Notes: generated by a model from the letters alone, not told the origin. Shown: positions 51,188 through 58,949, counted from the first letter of the stretch. The stretch: DNA of 64,000 bases from Prochlorococcus sp. AG-355-J09 (GCA_003278735.1 QCDO01000002.1:61736-125735), one strand, 5' to 3'. Made by a program: numbers and translations.

Positions 51188-51967
51188 ATGTATTCTAAAA
51201 TTGCACTTTCAATAGGCGGTAGTGACTCCGGAGGTGGAGCAGGCATACAGGCTGACTTGAGAACTTTCATGGCCCTTAAAGTACATGGATGTTCTGTTAT
51301 TACATGTATTACCGCTCAAAATAGTATAGAGGTTACATGCGTTCAACCAGTAGAGAAGAATACTTTATTAAATCAATTAGATACTTTATTTGCTGATTTT
51401 GGTATTGATGCCTTAAAAACTGGAATGTTATTAAATGAAAGGATAATTAATGATACTGCTTCAAAATTAAATACATACAAAATAACCAAAATTATTGACC
51501 CAGTAATGGTTACAAGAACCGGTTCTAAATTACTGGAAGATTCTGCTATTAATGCTTATAAAAAACTCTTATTACCAATTGCTGATTTGGTAACTCCAAA
51601 TATTTATGAAGCGAATCTACTTTCTGGTTTAGAAATAAGGAGTAAAGAAGATATCGAAAATTCAGCAAGAAAAATTATTGGTCTTGGTGCTAAAGCGGTA
51701 CTTATAAAAGGTGGCGGTTTAAAAGATATGAAAGGGAAGGATTTTTTCCTTGACTTAAATGGTAGAAAAGAGTGGCTATTTAATAATTTTATAAATACAA
51801 AAAATACCCATGGTAGCGGCTGTACTTTGAGTGCTGCTATTTGTGGTTACAAGGCTTTAGGTTTTAATCTATTTGATTCCATACAAAAGGCTAAATTATT
51901 TGTTGAGAAATCTTTAGACAATTCTTATAAAATAGGATCTGGCCCTGGTCCCTTAGGCCATCATTAA
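51188..51967 (+). CDS. thiD: Hydroxymethylpyrimidine/phosphomethylpyrimidine kinase
   Basis: A 259-residue ribokinase-fold enzyme that phosphorylates HMP and [22 protein letters not shown] at residue 9, [13 protein letters not shown] (about 106), [12 protein letters not shown] and the anion-hole [13 protein letters not shown] (about 203) are canonical. No TPP riboswitch is seen before tenA. Confidence 0.96.
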   Translation: MYSKIALSIGGSDSGGGAGIQADLRTFMALKVHGCSVITCITAQNSIEVTCVQPVEKNTLLNQLDTLFADFGIDALKTGMLLNERIINDTASKLNTYKITKIIDPVMVTRTGSKLLEDSAINAYKKLLLPIADLVTPNIYEANLLSGLEIRSKEDIENSARKIIGLGAKAVLIKGGGLKDMKGKDFFLDLNGRKEWLFNNFINTKNTHGSGCTLSAAICGYKALGFNLFDSIQKAKLFVEKSLDNSYKIGSGPGPLGHH

Positions 51968-51985
51968 TTATTTATAGAAGTGGAG

Positions 51986-52171
51986 TTAGAACCACCATTT
52001 TCTGTAAGGCTTTTTTAAAAATAAGATTTCTTCAGTCTCCCATCCTCCCTCCAACCACTCAAGATGCTCCAGTAATAAAGACTCACTTTCCCTTTTGCTT
52101 AATTGCCCAATTCTATTAGCAATACCATCGAACCTTACTTTCATCAATTCCTCAATCTTGATGTTATTCAT
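51986..52171 (-). CDS. Small hypothetical protein (61 aa)
   Basis: Soluble and helical, with a C terminus KKPYRKWWF. Convergent with thiD, 18 bases apart. Unknown. Confidence 0.55.
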   Translation of the reverse strand: MNNIKIEELMKVRFDGIANRIGQLSKRESESLLLEHLEWLEGGWETEEILFLKKPYRKWWF

Positions 52172-52354
52172 AGGTTAAACAATAAATTTTTTTCTACTCT
52201 TACTTGTATACATTTTCTTGTCAACGATTTAACTTTATTTGTTTACTAGCAGTTCTTAAATATGTATTAAATACAACTTTTTGAAATAGATAGTAATTAA
52301 GACTTATTCACATAGATTTAATTAAAGACTAATTTATAAAAAAATACTTTAACT

Positions 52355-52498
52355 ATGAATAAAGAAGAGACAGCAAAGCAAAAAACTATTTTAAATGTAG
52401 GCTATTGTGAAACGACCTCTGAATGGCTCAATAGAATCATTACTGAACTGGCAGATGAAAATAAAAATTTTGTAGATTTGTCAGTTATTTGTGCTTAA
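52355..52498 (+). CDS. Small hypothetical protein (47 aa)
   Basis: MNKEETAKQKTILNVGYCET then WLNRIITELADENKN. ATG start, soluble, two Cys. Unknown. Confidence 0.5.
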   Translation: MNKEETAKQKTILNVGYCETTSEWLNRIITELADENKNFVDLSVICA

Positions 52499-52580
52499 TT
52501 TTTTAGAAAAAATAGTTTATTTTGGTTTATTTTCAGTTAGCTTTTAAGCATAAGAGAAATTTAAAAGATATTTTTGTGAT

Positions 52581-53048
52581 GTGAATCCTAATAAAAAAAA
52601 CATAGAAATAATTAAACAATTCAATTTATCTCCTCATCCTAAGGGTGGATGGTTAAGAGAGATTGTAAGGAGTGAGAATTCTCTAATAAGGGAAGATGGC
52701 CAAAGTAGAAACTTTATTACGGGAATTTATTATCTTTTGGAGAGAGATGCAAAAAGTGCTTGGCACAGAGTAAAAAATGCTGACGAAATTTGGATTTATT
52801 TAAGAGGCGACCCTCTGAATTTATGGTGCCTAGATAATGATAATAAGTTAATAAGAAATTTAATTTTAGATTCCAATAATCCAGTAGAAATGACCCAATC
52901 TGGATATTGGCAAGCTGCAAAAAGTACAGGCGAATTTACTTTAGTGAGTTGTTGTGTTGGCCCTGGCTTTGATTTTAAGGATTTTGAATTACTCAGAAAT
53001 ACAAATCATACTTCTAGATTGGATAAAGCAATTAATGATCTTATTTGA
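52581..53048 (+). CDS. Cupin DUF985 family protein
   Basis: A 155-residue single-domain cupin: LSPHPKGGWLREIVRSEN near the start, then FITGIYYLLERDAKSAWHRVKNADEIW with the metal-type His/Glu, and the second motif GEFTLVSCCVGPGFDFKDFE. GTG start. The biochemical role of this family is not settled. Confidence 0.85.
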   Translation: MNPNKKNIEIIKQFNLSPHPKGGWLREIVRSENSLIREDGQSRNFITGIYYLLERDAKSAWHRVKNADEIWIYLRGDPLNLWCLDNDNKLIRNLILDSNNPVEMTQSGYWQAAKSTGEFTLVSCCVGPGFDFKDFELLRNTNHTSRLDKAINDLI

Positions 53049-53113
53049 GACATTTTTTTTATTTTTGAAATTATCCTCTAGATTTATAAGACTACTCAAT
53101 CAATCTATATTTA

Positions 53114-53491
53114 ATGAATCAAAATTCTGTCAAAACAATTGGTATTAATGATGAACCAAGAAAAGATTCACACTTAGTATATGTAAATCAGGCTGATGGA
53201 TTAAAAGGCATCCTGAATGGGGATTTTGATGAATGGTCTAATTTTGATAGTTGGGAAAGTATTTCAGTTCAGCAATGGATTTTTTCTAGAGCTTTGGAGG
53301 TTTGCAGAGGTAAGAAAATTGATATTAAATGCGATTGTTGTGAAAATAATAATTTAATCCCAAATGATTTTGAGAGTATAAAAAAAGAAAAATGCTTAGG
53401 TAAAAAGAGTGCTTACATGATTAAAAAAGTTGTAGATGAAATTGTATTAGCTAAGGCACGAAGACAAAGTGATGGTACATATTCTGCATAA
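53114..53491 (+). CDS. Hypothetical protein with paired Cys motif (125 aa)
   Basis: The centre carries IKCDCCENNNLIPNDF, a CxCC cluster that could bind metal, and the C terminus is helical and basic. No known family; the whole looks soluble. Confidence 0.55.
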   Translation: MNQNSVKTIGINDEPRKDSHLVYVNQADGLKGILNGDFDEWSNFDSWESISVQQWIFSRALEVCRGKKIDIKCDCCENNNLIPNDFESIKKEKCLGKKSAYMIKKVVDEIVLAKARRQSDGTYSA

Positions 53492-53527
53492 GATTAATAA
53501 CTATCTATGGAGTGAAAAATCTTTTAC

Positions 53528-53710
53528 TTACCAGTGAAAATTATCAGAAGAACCAATCGTTAAATTTCTAGTGGACATCTTATGGAACTTAAAGTGTACT
53601 GAATCACTGAACTCCTTTTCATCTGAGTAATTAACAAGATCCACTGGGTCGATGTTTTCATCGAACCATGCATCATATTCAATATAGTTTGGTTCAGCAA
53701 AATAACTCAT
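53528..53710 (-). CDS. Small acidic hypothetical protein (60 aa)
   Basis: The ATG at 53710 gives MSYFAEPNYIEYDAWFDENI, rich in Asp/Glu/Tyr. Similar short acidic proteins recur in Prochlorococcus. Unknown. Confidence 0.5.
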   Translation of the reverse strand: MSYFAEPNYIEYDAWFDENIDPVDLVNYSDEKEFSDSVHFKFHKMSTRNLTIGSSDNFHW

Positions 53711-53850
53711 ATCCAATTAATAGCTTCCAAAAAACGTATAAACGGTACATGTGATACCAAATTAAAATTTTTAATTTTTAGATAATCTATATTTTTAACT
53801 TGTTTATCAAGATTAGTTGCTAAAAAGATAGGAGAAATATCTATAAATTC

Positions 53851-54204
53851 ATGTCTCTAGATACAACCATGGTTTCTATCCATCCCCACTTCACAATCAA
53901 GGATGGGAAGATGGACCAGTGCATAGCTCTTTTAGAAGAAATTTTAGTACTGACAAAAGCTAATGAACCTGACTGCCTTTTTTTTAATATCACTACATGC
54001 GGGTCCGATAAGGCTTATGTAAGAGAGGCATATAAAGATGGTGCCGCCGCTTTATTTCATCTCAAAAATATGGGACATATGATTCCCAAGCTTTTTGAAG
54101 TGTCAGATATTACTGTGCAGGTCCAAGGCCCAGCTAAGGAGATTGAACCCTTGAAGGAAATACTGCCAGACGCTGATTTCTATGAAGCAATAACTGGATT
54201 CTGA
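53851..54204 (+). CDS. Antibiotic biosynthesis monooxygenase-like (ABM) protein
   Basis: A 117-residue dimeric alpha/beta-barrel type protein: MVSIHPHFTIKDGKMDQCIALL, then CLFFNITTCGSDKAYVREAYKD and ALFHLKNMGHMIPKLFE, the usual ABM order of strand, helix, strand, His-containing helix. Relatives are cofactor-free quinol or haem mono-oxygenases; substrate unknown. It has its own terminator. Confidence 0.72.
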   Translation: MSLDTTMVSIHPHFTIKDGKMDQCIALLEEILVLTKANEPDCLFFNITTCGSDKAYVREAYKDGAAALFHLKNMGHMIPKLFEVSDITVQVQGPAKEIEPLKEILPDADFYEAITGF

Positions 54205-54233
54205 TTTAGATTGTATATATTGACAGTTGATCG

Positions 54234-54256
54234 CTAGGGGCTTTTAGCCCCTTTTT
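54234..54256 (+). terminator. Intrinsic terminator after the ABM gene
   Basis: TAGGGGCT pairs with AGCCCC across a TTT loop and a run of six T follows. Confidence 0.88.
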
Positions 54257-54334
54257 TATTTAGGAATTCAAAATAAATTAATCTTCTCTTTACTTATATT
54301 AAGTAACTTTATTAATAGCTCAAAAATTATTTTT

Positions 54335-54682
54335 ATGGCATCAACTTTTTATATTGTTCATCATGAATTTAAGGCAGGAAAAGCTGAAAAATGGTGGGAA
54401 ACAGCTTATGCGGCAATGTCACCTGGTGGTGGATGGGATGATGCGGTAGCCGCTAACAAAGAAAAAGGATTTTTTAACCATTCTGCAAATGCCGTAACTA
54501 AAAATGGTCCTGTATTTTGTTTTTGGGAAGTAAAAGAGGGTATTTCAGCTGAGGAGTTTCAGGAGTTTATAGACGGTCCCTCTGGTCCAGGTTTCGGACA
54601 AGATGCTCTGATGAATATCTGTAAACCAATTGACACATCACTAATGAATGGACAAACACCTTATCCACCAGTTTTTTCTTGA
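54335..54682 (+). CDS. Small hypothetical protein, ferredoxin-fold-like (115 aa)
   Basis: MASTFYIVHHEFKAGKAEKW starts with a beta strand and His pair like dimeric alpha/beta-barrel proteins; PVFCFWEVKEGISAEEFQEF forms the second strand-helix. No named family is recognised, but the neighbours on both sides are of similar size and fold type. Confidence 0.6.
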   Translation: MASTFYIVHHEFKAGKAEKWWETAYAAMSPGGGWDDAVAANKEKGFFNHSANAVTKNGPVFCFWEVKEGISAEEFQEFIDGPSGPGFGQDALMNICKPIDTSLMNGQTPYPPVFS

Positions 54683-54725
54683 TTATTGACAGTCGATCTA
54701 AAATAAATAGGAATTAGCTTTTTTT

Positions 54726-55010
54726 ATGACTATTGAAACCACTGTTTTCACCTTTAAACTTTCAAATACATTTGAGGAGTGGGTAAAAATGTTTGATAGT
54801 CCAGAGATAGATGAATTTCATAAAACGGTAGGACTTACTCCTCTATATCGTGGCAAAAGTTTAATTGATCCAAAAGAAGTTATTGTTATTCATCAAGCTG
54901 AAGAAGGTGTAGCTAAGCATGTTTTTTCAGATCCTGAAACTATTAAGAATATAGAGTCTGGAGGGCATATTTATAGCACAACAAAAATCACAAGTTGGGT
55001 TTCTGAGTAG
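54726..55010 (+). CDS. DUF3764-like protein (94 aa)
   Basis: TTVFTFKLSNTFEEWVKMFD, TPLYRGKSLIDPKEVIVIHQ, and FSDPETIKNIESGGHIYST fit the DUF3764 family of marine picocyanobacteria, as far as I recall it. It again looks like a small alpha/beta barrel. Unknown role. Confidence 0.65.
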   Translation: MTIETTVFTFKLSNTFEEWVKMFDSPEIDEFHKTVGLTPLYRGKSLIDPKEVIVIHQAEEGVAKHVFSDPETIKNIESGGHIYSTTKITSWVSE

Positions 55011-55132
55011 TCGAAATACTAACTATTTAAATCCATACAAATAATTCGAAATACGATTTCCATATAAGATCTTTAAAACAAAATTAGGGTATAGAAGAGT
55101 TTAAGGATAAGAGTATTAACTAATTAATTCGA

Positions 55133-55252
55133 TTAAATTATTAATAAGAATCTTAGTGCTAGAGGTAACCATAGACATAGAAGAAGCATTAGTAAAAGAG
55201 TAATAGCATGGATATTTGGAATGTAATGCTCTTTTAAAATTTGTGTTTTCAT
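55133..55252 (-). CDS. Small membrane protein (39 aa)
   Basis: MKTQILKEHYIPNIHAITLL then a Leu-rich helix. It overlaps nothing and has a neighbour three bases upstream on the same strand. Unknown. Confidence 0.5.
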   Translation of the reverse strand: MKTQILKEHYIPNIHAITLLLMLLLCLWLPLALRFLLII

Positions 55253-55255
55253 AAT

Positions 55256-55345
55256 TTATCTCGCCTTCTTAAGTTTGATTTCTCTTCTGATAAGCAACGC
55301 TATTACCACAACACACATGTTCATTAGAAATACGTCTAATGGCAT
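55256..55345 (-). CDS. Tiny membrane protein (29 aa)
   Basis: MPLDVFLMNMCVVVIALLIR with a basic tail (REIKLKKAR). Spaced three bases from the next gene, so likely one message. Confidence 0.45.
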   Translation of the reverse strand: MPLDVFLMNMCVVVIALLIRREIKLKKAR

Positions 55346-55486
55346 TTTTTAAAAAAGTCTCTATTTAATTAATAGCAAGATTATTGATCTACGAATCAAG
55401 AGATGATTACAAATGTTTATTGGCTTAATAAAAGGAATTTAAAAATTAAATTTATGCTTAAATATCTCAGTTCTCATAACTATTAA

Positions 55487-55786
55487 ATGGCTTATTCAGA
55501 AACAAGAATAGTAATAGGCGGTCTAGCTCATGTTCCTGTTCTTATTTTTATAGCCAATTTCATCAAAGGTAAGTTTGGAATTAAAACTGAAGAGACAAAA
55601 GATACTGTAATTAAAGAAGAGTCAGTTAAAATTATAGAGGTTAAAGATACTGTAGTTAAAGAAGGAAAAGCAGAAGCTATAAAAGAAATCTCAAATAAGC
55701 TGAACAGTATTGAACAGAAGGCTGATGAGGTTTATGAAAAGGTAAAGAAGAAAAAGAAATATAAGAATAAGAAGAAAAAAAAATAA
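55487..55786 (+). CDS. Lys-rich membrane-anchored repeat protein (99 aa)
   Basis: An N-terminal hydrophobic segment (IVIGGLAHVPVLIFIANFI) is followed by two imperfect repeats (KDTVIKEESVK and KDTVVKEGKAE), a coiled-coil-like stretch and a nearly pure Lys/Asn tail. The resemblance to repeat-rich scaffold proteins is general; unknown function. Confidence 0.55.
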   Translation: MAYSETRIVIGGLAHVPVLIFIANFIKGKFGIKTEETKDTVIKEESVKIIEVKDTVVKEGKAEAIKEISNKLNSIEQKADEVYEKVKKKKKYKNKKKKK

Positions 55787-55972
55787 CTAAATTGAAATCT
55801 TATCAAGCATCAATACATCTTGAGCTTGGATTGTATCTCTCTTATCTTCGTCTTCAGGATCTTTATAAGATTCAATTTCAGCTTGAATTTTTCTCTTATA
55901 AACTCCTTTGATATAGTCCATTTCTCTTTTTTCTTTGTCCAGTATTGAGAATGGTGATCTTTTTAACTTCAT
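55787..55972 (-). CDS. Small charged hypothetical protein (61 aa)
   Basis: The ATG at 55972 gives MKLKRSPFSILDKEKREMDY; the rest is a charged helix with DPEDEDKRDT. Convergent, abutting the previous gene. Unknown. Confidence 0.5.
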   Translation of the reverse strand: MKLKRSPFSILDKEKREMDYIKGVYKRKIQAEIESYKDPEDEDKRDTIQAQDVLMLDKISI

Positions 55973-56000
55973 AATTTTTTCCAAAATAAATACAATTTAA

Positions 56001-56138
56001 TCAGCTCCAGTTCTTATCAGATTCAACTAAGCTATCCAATGTTTGCTGATTCCTGATTTCTTCCTCAAGAAGTTCTTTTTCTGATCTTTCTTCAATCTCA
56101 GGTTTATGATCTTCTTTTAGAGTAGATTTGGTAGACAT
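56001..56138 (-). CDS. Small acidic hypothetical protein (45 aa)
   Basis: MSTKSTLKEDHKPEIEERSE with an all-charged helix. ATG start. Unknown. Confidence 0.45.
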   Translation of the reverse strand: MSTKSTLKEDHKPEIEERSEKELLEEEIRNQQTLDSLVESDKNWS

Positions 56139-56281
56139 TTTCTCATCACGACTACAATCTTGTTCTAACTAGTCAGGCAAGCTATCCGACTAATAAATAT
56201 GTACGGTTTAAGGAACTATCTTATACGGATAAAGGATCAACAATTGAATTTAAATATGGGTAATATGTAAGGAACTTTTGA

Positions 56282-56368
56282 TCAATTTTTGCCTTCAAGA
56301 ATCATCAATAAGGGTATACCAATAAGTATCAAAGTCCCATCAATTAATAAAAAAGTATTCAGTTTCAT
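56282..56368 (-). CDS. Tiny membrane peptide (28 aa)
   Basis: MKLNTFLLIDGTLILIGIPL with a short tail. Its start overlaps the stop of the next gene upstream by 4 bases (ATGA), which supports translation. Confidence 0.45.
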   Translation of the reverse strand: MKLNTFLLIDGTLILIGIPLLMILEGKN

Positions 56369-56520
56369 TTATCCATTCCTTCAGGGGTATCCCAATTAAG
56401 GAAATTCTCTTTTCTGATTTTGTTGTAGTAGGCCAATTCTTCTGGATCTTCAGAACCAAGACCATAATTCATGGTCGCTGCAAGATAAATTCGGTGCATA
56501 CGGAATGACGATAGTGGCAT
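56365..56520 (-). CDS. Small hypothetical protein (51 aa)
   Basis: MPLSSFRMHRIYLAATMNYG, then a polar acidic region with NFLNWDTPEGMDK. Coupled by ATGA to the downstream peptide. Unknown. Confidence 0.55.
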   Translation of the reverse strand: MPLSSFRMHRIYLAATMNYGLGSEDPEELAYYNKIRKENFLNWDTPEGMDK

Positions 56521-56603
56521 TACTAAAGAAAAATCATGTTAAATATATTTGAATTTTAGTTGAAATGCTGATCTACGAGATCTCAGTTTTTTTAATCAAT
56601 TGC

Positions 56604-56622
56604 TCAAGTGCCCTCGTCGGGA
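56604..56622 (+). repeat. 19-bp direct repeat, copy 1 (tRNA-Thr 3' end sequence)
   Basis: TCAAGTGCCCTCGTCGGGA is identical to bases 58355-58373. On the minus strand it is the last part of a tRNA (T-stem to acceptor and discriminator). Left att-like end of the 1.75-kb element. Confidence 0.85.
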
Positions 56623-56692
56623 TAAAGAATGAAAGGTTATGACACCCTAAGACTGCTTTTGGGGGTTATTTCTGACTTTAAATAACATTTTT

Positions 56693-56720
56693 CGGGAACT
56701 TTTCGGGAACTTTTCGGGGG
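56693..56720 (+). repeat. TTTTCGGGAAC tandem array 1
   Basis: CGGGAACTTTT occurs twice in a row and a third time as CGGGGG, in the gene-free end of the putative element, 71 bases inside the left repeat. Confidence 0.8.
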
Positions 56721-56781
56721 ACATTTTTCTAATCTTTTTTAAAATTTTCCTTCATAAATTTATATTAACCCCTACTTTTAG

Positions 56782-57159
56782 TTATCTTACCCAACCATCT
56801 TTAGTACATTTTCCATATCCAAAATCTATAGTACGATGATATGAAAAATCAGGGTTGGCTTTATTTACAGCTTGTATTTGTTCTTCTGAACACCAATATA
56901 AAGAACCAGCTTTCATTATTCCTTTTTTAACTATTTTTGCGGGAACATCAGTTTTCACAAAGCAAGCACCATCAATTCTTATTTTACAAATATCATCATT
57001 AAATCTGTCAGCAGAGTTAGTGAAATAGTAGAAAAACCCATCGTCACCTATTGTTCCTGAGTAAGAGGAAGGAGGTCTTTTATGAACATAATAAATACGT
57101 TCTTCTTCTGCCAATAAAGGACTAGAAAATAATAGAAGTGCAAGTATTAAGCGTTTCAT
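56782..57159 (-). CDS. Secreted hypothetical protein (125 aa)
   Basis: Signal peptide MKRLILALLLFSSPLLAE, mature part with four Cys, many Tyr and a basic end (KCTKDGWVR). Its leader is similar to that of the next upstream gene. No domain recognised. It is the last gene of a three-gene run inside the putative element. Confidence 0.7.
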   Translation of the reverse strand: MKRLILALLLFSSPLLAEEERIYYVHKRPPSSYSGTIGDDGFFYYFTNSADRFNDDICKIRIDGACFVKTDVPAKIVKKGIMKAGSLYWCSEEQIQAVNKANPDFSYHRTIDFGYGKCTKDGWVR

Positions 57160-57163
57160 TAAT

Positions 57164-57733
57164 TTAAAGAAAATATTTTGGGATAGTTATTTTGCAATTT
57201 TTTCCTAATCTCCAGAAATTATGTGCAACTTTGAACCACTCTCCATCACGTTCTTCATATAGTTCTTTTCTTTCTTTGAAATCTGGCAAATAATGAAAAG
57301 CCTGACCCATATCAATAAATAAGACTCTACCTTCTCCTTCATATTTAATTTTTTTCTTTTCTCTTTCAGACATTTGATTATATGCAGAAAGTGGAATATT
57401 ACCCACAAAAACTACAACTTCACCTGTTCTACCTCCTTCTCTAAAACTATGTTGCCATTTTGGAGAATTATATAGAGTAGATGAATCCCATTTTTGTATG
57501 GTTGCATAATCTGAACCATATCCATTAGACATATTGAACTTAAGAGAATATCTTGGCTCATTTTTATAAAGAAGCAGTCCCGTTGATGACCAATACATTT
57601 CAATTCTGTAGTCAGAATTATATTCACTTTTAATAATGCATTTTGCTTCATCGTTATGGTTGATATCGTGATTTGCAAAAAGAGCAGTAGGTAAAGATAG
57701 TGCAGCTATTAATGACAGTAGTAAGCGTTTCAT
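57164..57733 (-). CDS. Secreted hypothetical protein (189 aa)
   Basis: Signal peptide MKRLLLSLIAALSLPTALFA; mature protein rich in Tyr, Trp and Ser with two Cys (near residues 32 and 180) that could pair. Likely beta-rich. No family recognised. Starts in a 4-base overlap with the gene upstream. Confidence 0.7.
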   Translation of the reverse strand: MKRLLLSLIAALSLPTALFANHDINHNDEAKCIIKSEYNSDYRIEMYWSSTGLLLYKNEPRYSLKFNMSNGYGSDYATIQKWDSSTLYNSPKWQHSFREGGRTGEVVVFVGNIPLSAYNQMSEREKKKIKYEGEGRVLFIDMGQAFHYLPDFKERKELYEERDGEWFKVAHNFWRLGKNCKITIPKYFL

Positions 57734-58086
57734 TTTCCCCTAAAACTTTTAGTGAATGTATAAAGTAAACCTCCTATTAAAAGAATAAAAATAAAACCAT
57801 ACCAAAGATTTATTAAATAAATAACCAAAGCAAGTATTAAACCACCTACAACAAAAGCAAATAATTGTGTAGGCATTTCAGCAAGAATATTTTTGCGATT
57901 AAGTTTTAAATTTTTCCTTTTTAATTCGTTTTTAACTGTATTTATAAAAGAACCAATTATAAAAACGATAATAAATGTAATTTGAATAGGCAAAGAACCA
58001 GAAGTTATTGCCAATGCAAAAAGAACAAAAAAACCTAGCCAATAAATGCCCTCTAAAAATTTTATTAATTCATTATTTGTTCTCAT
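57730..58086 (-). CDS. Hypothetical membrane protein (118 aa)
   Basis: Four hydrophobic segments arranged as two hairpins with a basic loop (KNELKRKNLKLNRKN) between. First gene of the three-gene run; overlaps the next by 4 bases. Unknown. Confidence 0.65.
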   Translation of the reverse strand: MRTNNELIKFLEGIYWLGFFVLFALAITSGSLPIQITFIIVFIIGSFINTVKNELKRKNLKLNRKNILAEMPTQLFAFVVGGLILALVIYLINLWYGFIFILLIGGLLYTFTKSFRGK

Positions 58087-58183
58087 TAAAAAAGAGGGTT
58101 TTATCCCTCCAATTTTAGATTCACTGTCAACTTCAACAAAGTTTTAAGATGTAAATTACTAATCAATTATTTATAGTGAGTTT

Positions 58184-58215
58184 CGGGAACTTTTCGGGAA
58201 CTTTTTGGGAACTTT
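58184..58215 (+). repeat. TTTTCGGGAAC tandem array 2
   Basis: CGGGAACTTTT twice followed by TGGGAACTTTT, 140 bases before the right 19-bp repeat. Same unit as array 1. Confidence 0.8.
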
Positions 58216-58354
58216 TATATTTTTGAAATTGGCTTATACTGAAGCCTCCTGAAAGATGTTTCTTGGCATTAAACCAGTATTCAAGCTACTTAAGCAAAAA
58301 AAAAGGCTCTTATGAGTCCTTATGAAAGCTAGTGATGGTTTATGATTTGCTTTT

Positions 58355-58373
58355 TCAAGTGCCCTCGTCGGGA
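58355..58373 (+). repeat. 19-bp direct repeat, copy 2
   Basis: TCAAGTGCCCTCGTCGGGA, identical to copy 1, here as the acceptor-side end of a longer tRNA-Thr fragment. Confidence 0.85.
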
Positions 58374-58407
58374 CTTGAACCCGAGACCTCTCCCTTACCA
58401 AGGGAAG
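58360..58407 (-). pseudogene. tRNA-Thr (GGT) 3' half
   Basis: Minus strand: anticodon stem TTCCC/GGGAG with loop TTGGTAA (anticodon GGT), variable AGGTC, T-arm TCGGG/CCCGA with loop TTCAAGT, and acceptor 3' strand CGAGGGC plus A. The D-arm and acceptor 5' strand are absent; the sequence upstream is unrelated AT-rich DNA. A tRNA left in half is a standard scar of site-specific integration. Confidence 0.85.
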
Positions 58408-58506
58408 TAAATACTTTATAAAATCAAGTATTTGCAGCAGTTTAAAGAGTAAAATATGTTAAATATTACTTAATTAGTGCATAATAAGGCTAATTAGCCT
58501 GAAATT

Positions 58507-58848
58507 ATGTATAAAAGAGCAACTAAACAAGAAACTGAATTAAGAGTTGCTCATGCTGCTGAATTAGTTGCTGAAGGACAAGCCTATTCATCTATTACTT
58601 CCCTTGTTGCCGCAAAATATAGAATTTCAAGAAGAAGAGCAAGGCAGATCACTTCAAATGCTTATCTTTTGCTGAAAGATGATATTTAGGAAGGGGACTT
58701 AAATCGCCCTGAAATGTCAGCAAAATTAGTATGCACTCTAGAAACTGCAATGTTTAGAGCAATGCAAGAAAAACAATATTCAGCAGTTGCAAGTAATGCA
58801 AAGGTTCTTATGAAACTAATAGGGCTAGAAGTAAAAACAAAAAGTTAG
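58507..58848 (+). pseudogene. HTH / small-terminase-like gene broken by one in-frame TAG
   Basis: Codons 1-60 read MYKRATKQETELRVAHAAEL through a helix-turn-helix-like RISRRRARQITSNAYLLL; then TAG at 58687-58689; the same frame continues without start for 53 more codons (EGDLNRPEMSAKLVCTLETA ... LMKLIGLEVKTKS). Both halves look like one protein of about 113 residues, of the small phage-type DNA-binding kind found in picocyanobacterial mobile elements. Its final TAG is the first base triplet of the tRNA-Pro remnant. Confidence 0.65.
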
Positions 58849-58899
58849 CGCGGGTGCTTTGAGAGCATTAGGTCGGGTGTTCGAATCTCCCAGCCCCAA
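58846..58899 (+). pseudogene. Decayed tRNA-Pro 3' part
   Basis: TAGCGCG (D-arm end), arm GGTGC-TTTGAGA-GCATT (anticodon now TGA; TTTGGGA with TGG in a normal tRNA-Pro), AGGTC, T-arm around TTCGAAT, then AGCCCCA. The 5' half is gone and base pairs are broken, so it is not a working tRNA. Marks a second integration scar. Confidence 0.7.
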
Positions 58900-58929
58900 C
58901 TGGCTTTTTAGCGAAGGCCAAAACCCACC

Positions 58930-58949
58930 TTGGGAAAAATTTGGGAAAT
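58930..58949 (+). repeat. TTGGGAAA array 3
   Basis: TTGGGAAAAATTTGGGAAAT: two copies of a unit close to the TTCGGGAAC arrays, 30 bases after the tRNA-Pro remnant. Confidence 0.55.

Larger units (their letters stand above)
56604..58373. mobile_element. Putative 1.75-kb tRNA-Thr-targeting integrative element or remnant
   Basis: Bounded by identical 19-bp direct repeats derived from a tRNA-Thr 3' end; encloses three minus-strand genes (membrane protein and two secreted proteins) and a short TTCGGGAAC array towards each end. No integrase lies inside, so it would be non-autonomous or decayed. The layout resembles tycheposons of Prochlorococcus, which insert at tRNA genes. Confidence 0.6.

Noticed and set aside
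56693..58215. CRISPR array
   Set aside because: Units are only about 11 bases, directly abutting, with no spacers and no cas genes.
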